A stretch of 64,000 nt of DNA, from positions 62,001-126,000 of the forward strand of contig JADIXX010000004.1 in assembly GCA_016705575.1 (NCBI GenBank). Direction: 5' to 3'. This document shows, one piece after another, positions 1 to 8,207 of the stretch. The number at the start of each line of letters is the position of its first letter. The stretch's first letter is position 1. Below the pieces are notes generated by a model. It was given only the letters and a program-made list of their open reading frames with translations. It was not told the origin of the DNA and did no database searches. Origin of the DNA: Candidatus Aalborgicola defluviihabitans. GTDB lineage: Bacteria > Pseudomonadota > Gammaproteobacteria > Burkholderiales > Burkholderiaceae_C. Both the position numbers and the translations under genes were made by a program.

Positions 1-1336
1 TGGCGTCGCCGCAGCCCACGACGGCGGGAATGCCCAGCTCACGGGCAATGATGGCGGCGTGGCAGGTGCGTCCCCCCCGGTTGGTGATGATGGCCGCAGC
101 GCGCTTCATGACGGGCTCCCAATTGGGGTCGGTCATGTCGGTGACCAGAATGTCGCCGGCTTGCACCTTGTCCATTTCGCTGATGTTGTGCACGATGCGC
201 ACCGGGCCGGTGCCAATCTTCTGTCCAATAGCACGGCCTTCTACCAGCACGGTCCCGGATTCCTTGAGCTTGTAGCGGTACTCGGCATGATTGGCAGCCT
301 GGCTCTTCACGGTTTCCGGGCGGGCCTGCAAAATATAGAGTTGGCCATCCAACCCGTCCTTGCCCCATTCAATATCCATGGCGCGACCATAGTGCTCTTC
401 AATCACCAGCGCGTAGTTGGCCAGTTGCTCAACATCGGCGTCGCTTAGGGAATATCGGTTGCGCAGTTCGGCCGGCACATCGATGGTTTTGACCAGCTTG
501 CCGCTGTCCGTTTTTTCCTGTGCCGTGGTGAACTGCATTTGCAGCAACTTGGAGCCCAGGTTGCGGCGGATGACGGCGCGCTTGCCCGCTTTGAGCATCG
601 GCTTGTGCACATAAAACTCGTCCGGGTTAACGGCACCTTGCACCACGGTTTCACCCAGCCCGTAGCTGGAGGTAATGAACACCACCTGGTCAAAGCCGGA
701 TTCGGTGTCGATGGTGAACATCACACCGGCCGCGCCCAAATCGGAGCGCACCATGCGCTGGATGCCGGCACTGAGCGCCACCACGTCATGGGCAAACCCC
801 TTGTGTACGCGGTAGCTGATGGCACGGTCGTTGTAGAGGGAGGCAAACACCTCGTGAATCTTGTTCAGGATGTCGTCGATGCCATGCACGTTCAAAAAGG
901 TTTCCTGCTGGCCGGCGAAAGATGCGTCGGGCAGGTCTTCAGCGGTGGCCGAGGAGCGCACCGCAAAAGTAGCGTCCGCATTGCCGGCGCTCAGAGTGGC
1001 AAACGCTTCGCGTATGCCCTGCTCCAGTGCGGGCGGAAATGGCTGCACTTCCACCAGGGCGCGGATTTCGGCACCCACCTGCGCCAGGGTGCGGACATCT
1101 TCTATGTCCAGCGCCTTAAGCTTGTCGCTGATCTTCTGAGCAAGTCCACCAAATTTGAGAAATTCCCGGAAGGCATACGCCGTGGTGGCAAAACCGGTGG
1201 GCACTTTAACGCCGGTCGGCAGATGGGAAATCATCTCCCCCAGACTGGCGTTCTTGCCGCCTACCGACTCGACGTCGGTCATGCGCAGATTCTCGAACGG
1301 GACGACCAGATCGGTCGGGTTGAACAGGGTTGACAT
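1..1336 (-). CDS. ppsA: Phosphoenolpyruvate synthase, N-terminal part (3' end outside window)
   Basis: Makes phosphoenolpyruvate from pyruvate and ATP (gluconeogenesis, cytoplasm). About 445 N-terminal residues are visible and the gene runs off the left edge. Seen: VGGKNASLGEM near the N-terminus, the ATP-grasp type segment RSSATAEDLPDASFAGQ, the sequence DMTDPNWEPVMKRAAAIIT, and GGRTCHAAIIARE with the phosphohistidine at about residue 426, matching the family. The start is the ATG at 1336 (MSTLFNPTDLVV), which is the usual length before the first motif. It is divergent from ppsR, its known regulator, with 228 bp between the starts. Because it lacks a stop in the window it is easily missed by ORF calling; overlapping + strand frames are shadows. 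Confidence 0.95.
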   Translation of the reverse strand, partial: MSTLFNPTDLVVPFENLRMTDVESVGGKNASLGEMISHLPTGVKVPTGFATTAYAFREFLKFGGLAQKISDKLKALDIEDVRTLAQVGAEIRALVEVQPFPPALEQGIREAFATLSAGNADATFAVRSSATAEDLPDASFAGQQETFLNVHGIDDILNKIHEVFASLYNDRAISYRVHKGFAHDVVALSAGIQRMVRSDLGAAGVMFTIDTESGFDQVVFITSSYGLGETVVQGAVNPDEFYVHKPMLKAGKRAVIRRNLGSKLLQMQFTTAQEKTDSGKLVKTIDVPAELRNRYSLSDADVEQLANYALVIEEHYGRAMDIEWGKDGLDGQLYILQARPETVKSQAANHAEYRYKLKESGTVLVEGRAIGQKIGTGPVRIVHNISEMDKVQAGDILVTDMTDPNWEPVMKRAAAIITNRGGRTCHAAIIARELGIPAVVGCGDA

Positions 1337-1564
1337 GGTCAGAAGCTCCGGAAGTGAAAAACCGTTTGGCTACCCCCGGCACCGGCACACGCCCGCCAGG
1401 TCTGCAGCGATCACACCCAATTTACCCTCTGTTGTTGCTATTCGGAGTGCTTGGGAATGAGAAAATGCGTCAATTGCTACCATTGTAGGGGCCACACTCC
1501 CCTGTCGGCGCAGTCTGTTACAGACCCGCGCTTGCATTTCACTGACAACCTGGCGACCACCACC

Positions 1565-2386
1565 ATGACCCACCGCACTGTTTTTTTCGTCTCTGACGGC
1601 ACTGGCATCACCGCCGAAACCTTTGGCAACGCCATCCTGGCCCAGTTCGAGACCAAGGCCCGCCACGTGCGCTTGCCGTTTTGCGACACGGTGGACAAAG
1701 CCCACCAGGCCGTGCGCCAGATCAACCATTCTGCGGTGGTGGATGGCTACCGGCCCATCGTATTCACCACCCTCGTCAACATGGAGGTACTCAAGGTCAT
1801 ACAGGAAGGCTGCCAGGGCATGCTGCTGGACATGTTTGGTACCTTTGTGCGCCCGCTGGAACAGGAGTTTCAGCTCAAGTCCAACCACCGCATTGGCCGC
1901 TTCAGTGACGCCAGCAAGAGCAAGGAATACCAGAGCCGCATTGAGGCCATCAACTTCTCGCTGGCCCACGACGACGGCCAGATGAATCGCGACCTGGAGC
2001 ATTCCGACGTGATTCTGGTGGGAGTGAGCCGCAGCGGAAAAACACCCACCTCGCTGTACCTGGCCATGCAATACGGGCTCAAAGCCTCCAACTACCCGCT
2101 GATTCCCGAAGATTTCGAGCGCCGCCAGTTGCCCCCAGCCCTGGTGCCGCACAAGGCCAAGATTTTTGGCCTGAGCATCCAGCCCGAGCGTCTGAGCGAG
2201 ATCCGCAACGAACGCCGGCCCAACTCCAAATACGCCTCGCTGGAGAACTGTCGCATGGAAATAAACGAAGCCGAAGCCATGATGCGGCGCACCGGCATCC
2301 GCTGGCTGTCCACCACCACCAAATCCATCGAAGAAATCGCCACCACCATCCTGCAGGAAATCCATCCTGATCGGTTGGTGTATTGA
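1565..2386 (+). CDS. ppsR: PEP synthase regulatory protein (bifunctional kinase/pyrophosphorylase)
   Basis: DUF299 family protein, 273 residues. It inactivates PEP synthase by ADP-dependent phosphorylation of a threonine next to the catalytic histidine and reactivates it by phosphorolysis (family knowledge). Seen: N-terminal RTVFFVSDGTGITAETFG, a P-loop-like GVSRSGKTPTSLYLA at about residue 155, and the C-terminal RWLSTTTKSIEEIA typical of the family. An upstream in-frame start at 1451 exists, but MTHRTVFFVSDGTG at 1565 matches the family N-terminus. It lies divergently beside ppsA, the conserved arrangement in betaproteobacteria. Confidence 0.95.
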   Translation: MTHRTVFFVSDGTGITAETFGNAILAQFETKARHVRLPFCDTVDKAHQAVRQINHSAVVDGYRPIVFTTLVNMEVLKVIQEGCQGMLLDMFGTFVRPLEQEFQLKSNHRIGRFSDASKSKEYQSRIEAINFSLAHDDGQMNRDLEHSDVILVGVSRSGKTPTSLYLAMQYGLKASNYPLIPEDFERRQLPPALVPHKAKIFGLSIQPERLSEIRNERRPNSKYASLENCRMEINEAEAMMRRTGIRWLSTTTKSIEEIATTILQEIHPDRLVY

Positions 2387-2393
2387 GCGAACC

Positions 2394-2411
2394 GCGCCGC
2401 AGGAGCGGCGC
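2394..2411 (+). terminator. GC-rich hairpin after ppsR
   Basis: A perfect 7-bp inverted repeat (GCGCCGC, loop AGGA, GCGGCGC) begins 8 bp after the ppsR stop. No T-run follows, so it is a stable hairpin that may help end transcription or protect the 3' end, not a clear intrinsic terminator. Confidence 0.35.
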
Positions 2412-2420
2412 CTCATGGTT

Positions 2421-2466
2421 AGCTACTAGATTAATAGCGGTCTATGTATATTCGACGAGGGCTAGA
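2421..2466 (+). repeat. Interspersed ~46-bp repeat, copy 1
   Basis: Copy of the window-wide element: a head hairpin of the form GCTAY-N7-RTAGC (here GCTAC...ATAGC), about 15 variable bases, then GACGAGGGCTAG. It lies between ppsR and the bacterioferritin remnant, and its position relative to that remnant mirrors copy 2 next to the intact bacterioferritin gene. Confidence 0.8.
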
Positions 2467-2498
2467 TGCCAATTTTGCACTTAAACATTGGTGCTATT

Positions 2499-2601
2499 TC
2501 ACCCTTCAAATTGTTCAACTGCACCCGGGCGACGTAGCATTTTGTTGACTCCGTCCAGATGCATTTCTTCTTGCACGATCATTTCCCGCGCGTACTCAGA
2601 T
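2499..2601 (-). pseudogene. Remnant of a second bacterioferritin-like gene (3' end only)
   Basis: Bases 2521-2597 match 4169-4245, the end of the intact bacterioferritin gene, with about 8 differences in 77. The frame reads EYAREMIVQEEMHLDGVNKM (C-terminal diiron EEMH motif kept), then LRRPGAVEQFEG and a stop at 2499. Upstream the homology ends abruptly and an in-frame TGA lies a few codons before it, so no N-terminal half exists. The tail differs from the intact copy (MEPFQE), which fits a decayed paralogue or old tandem duplication and argues against a fresh copy. Confidence 0.8.
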
Positions 2602-3022
2602 GTTCAACGGATAGGAAATTCAACGGCATGAGGCGAAGTATTGCACTTGTTTTGGGGTTCCAGGCGCTGTGGGCCTGCGCAGTTTGAACTCTCGCAGCCT
2701 GCCCCACAGCGTGAGCGAAACCGCTGTCTGCACCCCTAGCAGTTGATGCGCTGATCGACTGAGTAGTCAGGTGTCGGTTGTGCTGCCAGATCCCACTCCG
2801 ATCCGATCTAGCTGCCCTCACCCGCCTGCGCATCGCAGTCATCCCACAGCGGCGGCCCGCGTGCCGGGGTGATGTGTGGCGCCTCAGAAGTAGTGTTGGT
2901 AGGACAAAGGGAGCTGCAGCTCTGTTTGCGTATTCCAGTTGAATCTACCGCCATGAACGGACATTCGGCGAGCAACGGTTCGTAGGAAAGCAGTCGACCA
3001 AGAGAAGCGACTATGGTTCTAT
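2602..3022. other. Intergenic stretch with no recognisable gene
   Basis: About 420 bp between the bacterioferritin remnant and the GNAT-Rnk gene. Short frames are present, but none has a convincing ribosome site, composition or recognisable family. No repeat or terminator was seen. It is likely decayed sequence from the lost paralogue region. Confidence 0.5.
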
Positions 3023-3934
3023 CTACAGGTGGAAATCGCCCGCAGCTTCCGGCTGGTAAAGGACTTTCTCAATCCGGATATGGCGGGTTCGGTCATTGAT
3101 GCGCCAGTCGAAGGCGTCGCCTTCCTTGTACCCCAGGATCGCCATGCCAACGCCTGAGCAAATCGACAGTTTTCCGGCGCTGTCGTCCGCGTCGTCTGGG
3201 TAGACCAGCGAAACTTCTATGCCCTCATCGTCCAGCTGCACCAAAACCCTGGAGTTCATCGTGACGACATCTTGTGCCATGTCGCGCGGATCGACGACGA
3301 TGGCTCGCTCAATCTCGTGCTCCAACTCGAAAATATCGGGCGCCTGCTCGAACGCGAGCAAGCTCAAGAGCCTGTCTTTGTCGACTTCGGTGATGTGGAT
3401 ATCAGTGACGTAATCCGCAGGGTTTTCGCGCAGAAGCCGGAGATAACGCTCCGAGGTCAAAGCAAAAGACATCAGAGTCGGCGTCTGGCTTTCCAGGAGG
3501 AAGCCACAGTGCTCAAAGGCTTTCACCGAACGTAGGTTTTCCGCGTGGATTTTGGCGATGAGTCTGTCGGCGCGCATGTCGAAGAAAGCGAGCTTCATGC
3601 CTTCGCGGATGGTGCTGACCCCGAGCTTGCGCCCCCAGTTGTCGCGGTTGCCGATGACCAGAACCATTTCGCAGTCCGTGCCTGACTTGACGAGCCGCAC
3701 AAAACCCACGGGCACGTCACGCCGGTCGTAGGCCATAAAGAAACGGCCACCCTGATTGAACAAATGGGTCAGGATCGGCAACTGGGCCCGCCCGACGACC
3801 TGTTCGATGAAGCGGGAGACATGGCGCGAATCGCTCAGGTAGCGGGTGACGTCTTCGTCCTCCAACCAGTCCATGAGATTAAGCGCGTGTGCCCGGGTGA
3901 TCTCGGGGCACAGAGAAATGAAAGGCTTGGTCAT
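3023..3934 (-). CDS. GNAT acetyltransferase fused to an Rnk/GreA-C-type RNA-polymerase-binding domain
   Basis: 303 residues. The N-terminal half (about 1-165) reads as a RimJ/RimL-type N-acetyltransferase: MTKPFISLCPEI, GFVRLVKSG, WGRKLGVSTIREGMKLAF, and AENLRSVKAFEHCGF (the usual C-terminal GNAT signature). From about 170 it switches to the Rnk pattern: ITEVDKDRLLSLL, LEHEIERAIVV, DVVTMNSRVLVQLDD, SLVYPDDADD, GVGMAILGYKEGDAFDW, the fold that sits in the RNA polymerase secondary channel. The start is set at ATG 3934 because the 43 codons upstream look non-coding. Target unknown; the fusion suggests acetylation or sensing linked to transcription (inference). Confidence 0.8.
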   Translation of the reverse strand: MTKPFISLCPEITRAHALNLMDWLEDEDVTRYLSDSRHVSRFIEQVVGRAQLPILTHLFNQGGRFFMAYDRRDVPVGFVRLVKSGTDCEMVLVIGNRDNWGRKLGVSTIREGMKLAFFDMRADRLIAKIHAENLRSVKAFEHCGFLLESQTPTLMSFALTSERYLRLLRENPADYVTDIHITEVDKDRLLSLLAFEQAPDIFELEHEIERAIVVDPRDMAQDVVTMNSRVLVQLDDEGIEVSLVYPDDADDSAGKLSICSGVGMAILGYKEGDAFDWRINDRTRHIRIEKVLYQPEAAGDFHL

Positions 3935-4068
3935 CTTCACCACTTTTGGCTGTAAGAATGAAAGCCCTTCATGGCACCAGCCACGACGGTTCTTTCGATA
4001 AGGCGAGTATTTTAAGGCAACCAGCGTACGGGCATTGGTGACCTGCCCCTTCCGCCCTGCCATGTGAA

Positions 4069-4114
4069 TTACTATTATTTTCGTAGCGGGCCACGTATAT
4101 CTGACGAGGGCTAG
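4069..4114 (+). repeat. Interspersed ~46-bp repeat, copy 2
   Basis: Same element (ACTAT...GTAGC head, CTGACGAGGGCTAGG end), between the GNAT-Rnk gene and bacterioferritin. Together with the adjacent bacterioferritin 3' end it parallels copy 1 plus the remnant at 2.5 kb. Confidence 0.8.
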
Positions 4115-4146
4115 GTTTCAATTTTCCTCAAAAGCTCTAGCCAAAC

Positions 4147-4602
4147 TCACTCTTGAAAAGGCTCCATGGCACCCGGGCGGCGCAGCATTTTGTTGACTTC
4201 GTCCAGATGCATTTCTTCCTGCACAATCATTTCCCGGGCATATTCCTCCAGCAGCACGGACTTGCCTTCCGACAGCTTGAGCAGGTCGTAGTAGGCCCCC
4301 AGAGCACCCTTCTCGTGCTCCAGGCTTTCGCGCAGGATGTCGCCTATATCGTGCTTCTCGGTCTCCAGCAAGGCTCCAATCTTGAGCGAAGGGTGGCCAC
4401 CGAGCAGGGTAACCATTTCACCGGCCTTGTGCGCATGGCCCAGGCTTTCCTCGGCATTGGCTTTAAGCCAGGACACGATGGGAATACGGTTGTAGCCGTA
4501 CACCATCAGTGAGTAATGGGTGTACTTCACCACACCCGCTAATTCCAGCTCCATGACACGGTTGAGTGCGTCAATGGCAGTTTGGTTCTTTGCTTGTTCC
4601 AC
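4147..4602 (-). CDS. bfr: Bacterioferritin-like diiron protein
   Basis: 151-residue four-helix ferritin-like protein for iron storage or detoxification in the cytoplasm. Candidate diiron ligands: E18/E20 in MELEL, an acidic-His group NAEESLGHAH around 49-58, EHE at 95-97 and EEMH at 129-132. The methionine that binds haem in classical bacterioferritin (position 52) is not obvious, so haem binding is uncertain. It sits 36 bp downstream of hemP on the same strand, suggesting co-transcription from the Fur-like region at about 4.98 kb. Confidence 0.85.
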   Translation of the reverse strand: MEQAKNQTAIDALNRVMELELAGVVKYTHYSLMVYGYNRIPIVSWLKANAEESLGHAHKAGEMVTLLGGHPSLKIGALLETEKHDIGDILRESLEHEKGALGAYYDLLKLSEGKSVLLEEYAREMIVQEEMHLDEVNKMLRRPGAMEPFQE

Positions 4603-4638
4603 ACAGTGCTCCTGTTAGGTTTGGCCGTTGCCCTGCCT

Positions 4639-4854
4639 CTATTTGGTCAAAATCAGTTTGCCCTGGGATGTTTGGCGCAAACGGTAGACCGCGCCGTTGT
4701 GTTCAATTTCGATTTCCTGGGCACCTTGCAAGATGGCATGGCTTGTAAGGCGCTGGACGCCGGCGGGCAACGCACACGCCACCCGCGAAGTTTGCGGTGG
4801 TGGTGCCTGCGCGGGTTCTGCTGCGGTCACGGATGGGGCTTTTGAGTTTGTCAT
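4639..4854 (-). CDS. hemP: Hemin uptake protein HemP
   Basis: 71 residues. The C-terminal half IEIEHNGAVYRLRQTSQGK followed by LILTK is the HemP family signature. The N-terminal half is a Pro/Ala-rich tail. HemP proteins are small cytoplasmic factors usually encoded at Fur-controlled haem or siderophore loci; in Burkholderia a homologue acts as a regulator of haem uptake. It is divergent from the TonB receptor, with the Fur-like site between them, and upstream of bfr in the same direction. Confidence 0.85.
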   Translation of the reverse strand: MTNSKAPSVTAAEPAQAPPPQTSRVACALPAGVQRLTSHAILQGAQEIEIEHNGAVYRLRQTSQGKLILTK

Positions 4855-4973
4855 GGGGCCACGTCGTTAGAACCACCCGCCAGGGCAAGTCGCTGACACG
4901 CTGCCGACGCACCAACCCAGTGCAAAAAGTCATGTTTCTTCATTTTCAGCTCCGAAAAGTACAAGTCTATTGT

Positions 4974-4994
4974 AAATAACAACGATTCGCATTT
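4974..4994. promoter_or_regulatory. Putative Fur box between hemP and the siderophore receptor
   Basis: Read on the minus strand, the 21 bases begin AAATGCGAATCGTTGTTA. This is close to Fur boxes of betaproteobacteria (AAATGCGAATCATTCTCA type), with the central GCGAATC conserved. It lies 120 bp before hemP and 93 bp before the receptor start, in the expected divergent promoter region. Confidence 0.6.
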
Positions 4995-5086
4995 AGAATT
5001 ACGACATTCTTTTTCGCAAGCCACACCGCCCTGGGGTCCAACCACCTGCGGATTCAGCCAGCCAACAACCCTGACCGAGTCGCACC

Positions 5087-7399
5087 ATGACCCCACACCA
5101 AACATTTAAGCAAAATTCGCCTCTAGCCCTCGTGAAATCTACACAGGTAGCTACCAATTCAATAGTAAAAACTGGTGTACACCTGCCGCTGGGTGCCCTG
5201 CTGTTGATGGGTTCGCTCAGCGCCATGGCGCAGACCAGCGCACCGGAGACCGCAAAGACTCTCAAGCCCGTCGTCATCAAAGAGCGGGCCGAGGCACCCG
5301 AGGGCAAAGACGCCTTGCGCGCCACCACCACCACCATCGGCAAGGGCACGCAGGCCCTGCGGGACATTCCCCAGTCCATCACTGTGGTCACCGAGAAGTT
5401 GCTGGATGACCGCAACCTGGACACCCTCAAAGACGTGCTGCACAACACGGCCGGGGTTACCTTCCAGGCAGCAGAAGGCGGTGAGGAAGACATACGCCTG
5501 CGCGGCTTCTCGCTGGCCACCACGGGTGACATCTTTGTAGACGGCATGCGCGACCCGGCGTTTTATGACCGCGACACCTTCAACAACGACCGCATCGAGT
5601 TGCTGCGCGGCTCGGCCTCCATGTTGTTTGGCCGTGGCTCCACGGGTGGTGCGGTCAACCAGGTGTCCAAGGTGCCGCGGGCCATGACCGAAAGCGAAGT
5701 CAGCACCACCCTGGGCAGCTTCAACTACCGACGCATCACTGGTGACTTCAACATCCACACCGGCGAAGATGCGGCCCTGCGCATCAACGCGATGGCGACC
5801 AAGGCCGACAACAATGGCGCAGGCAGCAGCATCGATAAAAAAGGCATTGCTGGCGCCTACCGCTTCGGCATTGGTACATCCGACGAGTTCACACTGGCCT
5901 TGTACGCCCTACAGAACGACAACGGCATGAACTACGGTATGCCCTGGATCAAGCCCACTGCCAGCGCACCGGTATCCAGCACCACGGTCAACGACAAGCT
6001 CGACCCCAGCGCCTACTTTGGCATGGCCAGCGACTACAACAACGGCAGTGCCAAGTACCTGACGCTGAGCCATCTGCACCGCTTTGCAGACGACAGCGAA
6101 CTCAAAACCATGGTCCGCAAGGGTAGCTACGACCGCGACCAACGCGCCGGCACCGTACGCTTTTGCCAGCGCACCACCAACGCCGCTAACGTGGTGAGCA
6201 ACCCCCAGTGCCCTACTGCAACGGTTGCTCTGGATACCTTCGGCCCATCCACCATCCTCAACCGGGGCAACAACGCCAAGAACCAGGATCTGGATTCGCT
6301 ATACGCCCAAACTGACTACAGCCAAAAGTTGACCGCCTGGGGCGTCAAACACGACGTGATGGCCGGCCTGGACTTTGCCCGCGAGGCCAAGAACGTGTAT
6401 GCCGCCTCCGCAGTCACCAAACCTCAAACTGTAGCCGGCATACCCTTTGATGGGATGGCCATCAATGAAGCGGCACGCACGGTGTTGCGTTCCAGCGCCT
6501 TTGAGGCACAGAACCTGGGCGTCTACGCCCAGGACATGGTGCACGTGGCCCAGAACTGGAAGGTGTTGGGCGGCCTGCGCTATGACAGCATGCGCGGCAA
6601 CTTTGACAGCATCGCAACCACTGGCGCAGCCGTTGGCGCGATCAATTCATCCTACGCCCAAACCATTGGCGACTGGAGCCAGCGCCTGGGCGTGCTGTTC
6701 CAGCCCAACGAACTGCAATCGTTCCACTTCTCCTGGGGTACTTCGTTCAACACCTCGGCCGACACCTACTCCTACAGCGCGCTGAGCGCCAACACGCCGC
6801 CCGAGCAAAGCAACAACATTGAATTGGGTGCCAAGCTGGACTCAGCCGACAAACGCTTTACCACCCGCTTGGCGGTTTTCCAGTCCACCAAGTTCAACGA
6901 ACGCAACACCGACCCCGACTCTTCTGCAGAAGCCTTCCTGCTCTCGGGCAAGCGCCACAGCAGCGGTTTTGAGATCGACGTTACCGGCCACCTCACACCC
7001 AAGTGGGAGGTGTTTGGCTCGTATATGTGGTTGCCCGACGCCGTGATTGACATTGCCTCGCCCACCGCTGGCGCAGGCGACCGCCAGGGCGAGCGTCCCG
7101 CGCTGACGCCCGTGCACAGCGGTACGGTGTGGACCACTTACCAAATTGACGCCCAATGGCGCATCGGCGCGGGTGTCAACTTTCGCAGTGAGCAGTCCGC
7201 CAACCGCAACCCGGGCTGGATGGCACCAGGATTTACCACGGTGGATGTGATGACCGAATACACCTTTAACGACCGCGTCTCGCTCAAGGGCAACGTCAGC
7301 AACATTGGCAACGTGGTCTATGCGGACGCGCTCTACACCGGGCACTACATTCCCGGCGCGGGACGCAATGCCCAGCTCACGCTCAACCTCAAGTTTTAA
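5087..7399 (+). CDS. TonB-dependent siderophore receptor (Fiu-like, catecholate type)
   Basis: 770-residue outer-membrane receptor importing ferric siderophores. Seen: long leader ending GSLSAMAQ (signal cleavage), TonB-box-like KPVVIKE at about 60, plug motifs RDIPQSITVVTEKLLDDR and IRLRGFS...IFVDGMRDP, RIELLRGSASMLFGRGSTGG, and a terminal strand NAQLTLNLKF ending in Phe. The following genes are a PiuC-type hydroxylase and tonB-exbB-exbD, as in Fiu/PiuA loci. The leader is odd: residues about 12-28 (ALVKSTQVATNSIV) are encoded by an interspersed repeat, giving an unusually long signal region. Regulation is likely by Fur. Confidence 0.92.
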   Translation: MTPHQTFKQNSPLALVKSTQVATNSIVKTGVHLPLGALLLMGSLSAMAQTSAPETAKTLKPVVIKERAEAPEGKDALRATTTTIGKGTQALRDIPQSITVVTEKLLDDRNLDTLKDVLHNTAGVTFQAAEGGEEDIRLRGFSLATTGDIFVDGMRDPAFYDRDTFNNDRIELLRGSASMLFGRGSTGGAVNQVSKVPRAMTESEVSTTLGSFNYRRITGDFNIHTGEDAALRINAMATKADNNGAGSSIDKKGIAGAYRFGIGTSDEFTLALYALQNDNGMNYGMPWIKPTASAPVSSTTVNDKLDPSAYFGMASDYNNGSAKYLTLSHLHRFADDSELKTMVRKGSYDRDQRAGTVRFCQRTTNAANVVSNPQCPTATVALDTFGPSTILNRGNNAKNQDLDSLYAQTDYSQKLTAWGVKHDVMAGLDFAREAKNVYAASAVTKPQTVAGIPFDGMAINEAARTVLRSSAFEAQNLGVYAQDMVHVAQNWKVLGGLRYDSMRGNFDSIATTGAAVGAINSSYAQTIGDWSQRLGVLFQPNELQSFHFSWGTSFNTSADTYSYSALSANTPPEQSNNIELGAKLDSADKRFTTRLAVFQSTKFNERNTDPDSSAEAFLLSGKRHSSGFEIDVTGHLTPKWEVFGSYMWLPDAVIDIASPTAGAGDRQGERPALTPVHSGTVWTTYQIDAQWRIGAGVNFRSEQSANRNPGWMAPGFTTVDVMTEYTFNDRVSLKGNVSNIGNVVYADALYTGHYIPGAGRNAQLTLNLKF
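5123..5170 (-). repeat. Interspersed repeat, copy 3, inside the receptor leader
   Basis: In the minus orientation the element ends CACGAGGGCTAG. On the coding strand it is translated ALVKSTQVATNSIV, the same phase and nearly the same peptide as copy 5 in rpoS. It extends the N-terminal region before the hydrophobic core of the signal peptide. Confidence 0.8.
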
Positions 7400-7424
7400 C
7401 CAACTTGCCGAACCCGCTGCCATC

Positions 7425-8108
7425 ATGCTGCTCCACCTACCCGATATCCTGACCCCCGACGAGGTGCACCAGACCCAGACCTTGCTGGCGGAGGCACCGT
7501 GGAGCGACGGACGCACGGGTGCGGGTGACCAGGCGCGCCAGGTCAAAAACAACGAGCAGTTGGACCACGACTGCACGCAGGCCCAAACCATTCGTGCCTT
7601 GGTGCTACGCGCGCTGGATCGCAACCCGCTGTTCTTCTCGGCGGCGCTGCCCAAGCGAATTTTCCCGCCGCGGCTGAACCGCTATGGTGGCGACAGCAAC
7701 TACTACGGAAACCACATCGACGGCTCCGTACGCTACCTGCCCGGCACCGGACAGCGTGTACGCACCGATGTGTCGTGCACCCTCTTTCTGGCTGACCCCG
7801 ACAGTTACGACGGTGGTGAACTCTGCATTGCCGACACCTATGGCGAGCAGGCTATCAAGCTGCCCGCCGGCCACATGGTTCTCTACCCCGGCACCAGTCT
7901 GCACCAGGTCAAACCGGTGACGCGCGGCCACCGGTTGGCCTGCTTTTTCTGGATTGAGAGCATGGTGCGCAGCGACGAGCAACGTCGCCTGCTTTACGAA
8001 TTGGACATGAACCTGCTAGCGCTGCGCCAGGAATACGGCGATGGCGCTGAGACAACCGCTCTGACCGGCGTGTACCACAACCTGCTGCGCATGTGGGCGG
8101 ATACCTGA
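7425..8108 (+). CDS. piuC: PKHD-type Fe(II)/2-oxoglutarate hydroxylase (PiuC-like)
   Basis: 227 residues, cytoplasmic. Seen: double-stranded beta-helix core with metal ligands H97 and D99 (YGNHIDGS), distal H160 (TSLHQV) and the 2-oxoglutarate Arg at about 170 (VTRGHR), in the order and spacing of the family. The start ATG 7425 (MLLHLPDILTPDEV) matches family N-termini, while the longer frame overlaps the receptor. It begins 25 bp after the receptor stop. PiuC proteins are habitual partners of Fiu/PiuA receptors, but their substrate is not settled. Confidence 0.9.
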   Translation: MLLHLPDILTPDEVHQTQTLLAEAPWSDGRTGAGDQARQVKNNEQLDHDCTQAQTIRALVLRALDRNPLFFSAALPKRIFPPRLNRYGGDSNYYGNHIDGSVRYLPGTGQRVRTDVSCTLFLADPDSYDGGELCIADTYGEQAIKLPAGHMVLYPGTSLHQVKPVTRGHRLACFFWIESMVRSDEQRRLLYELDMNLLALRQEYGDGAETTALTGVYHNLLRMWADT

Positions 8109-8132
8109 TTGAACCCAAATAACACGATAGCC

Positions 8133-8207
8133 ATGGAAACATTCATCTCCCTGCTTCTGAGCTTGGCCCTGTCCGTGGGCTGCGCCTGGTGGGTTTTGCG
8201 CAAATGA
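8133..8207 (+). CDS. Very small membrane ORF (24 aa) overlapping tonB
   Basis: Too short for most gene callers. It reads MET followed by a hydrophobic stretch (FISLLLSLALSVGCAWWVL) and RK, then TGA. That is one predicted membrane segment with a positive end, like other bacterial mini-membrane proteins. Its stop overlaps the tonB start as ATGA, a standard translational-coupling junction, and it lies 24 bp after piuC. Function unknown; it may only couple translation of tonB, or be a small partner of the TonB-ExbBD complex. Confidence 0.5.
   Translation: METFISLLLSLALSVGCAWWVLRK

Noticed and set aside
539..1333. 264-codon plus-strand frame opposite ppsA
   Set aside because: The minus strand encodes clear PEP synthase motifs to the window edge; this frame is its shadow.
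1370..2416. 348-codon minus-strand frame opposite ppsR
   Set aside because: Lies exactly antisense to a well-conserved gene, shows no recognisable family and mirrors its codon pattern; a GC-rich shadow frame.
6842..7654. 270-codon minus-strand frame opposite the receptor and piuC
   Set aside because: Antisense to two well-supported genes, no recognisable motif.
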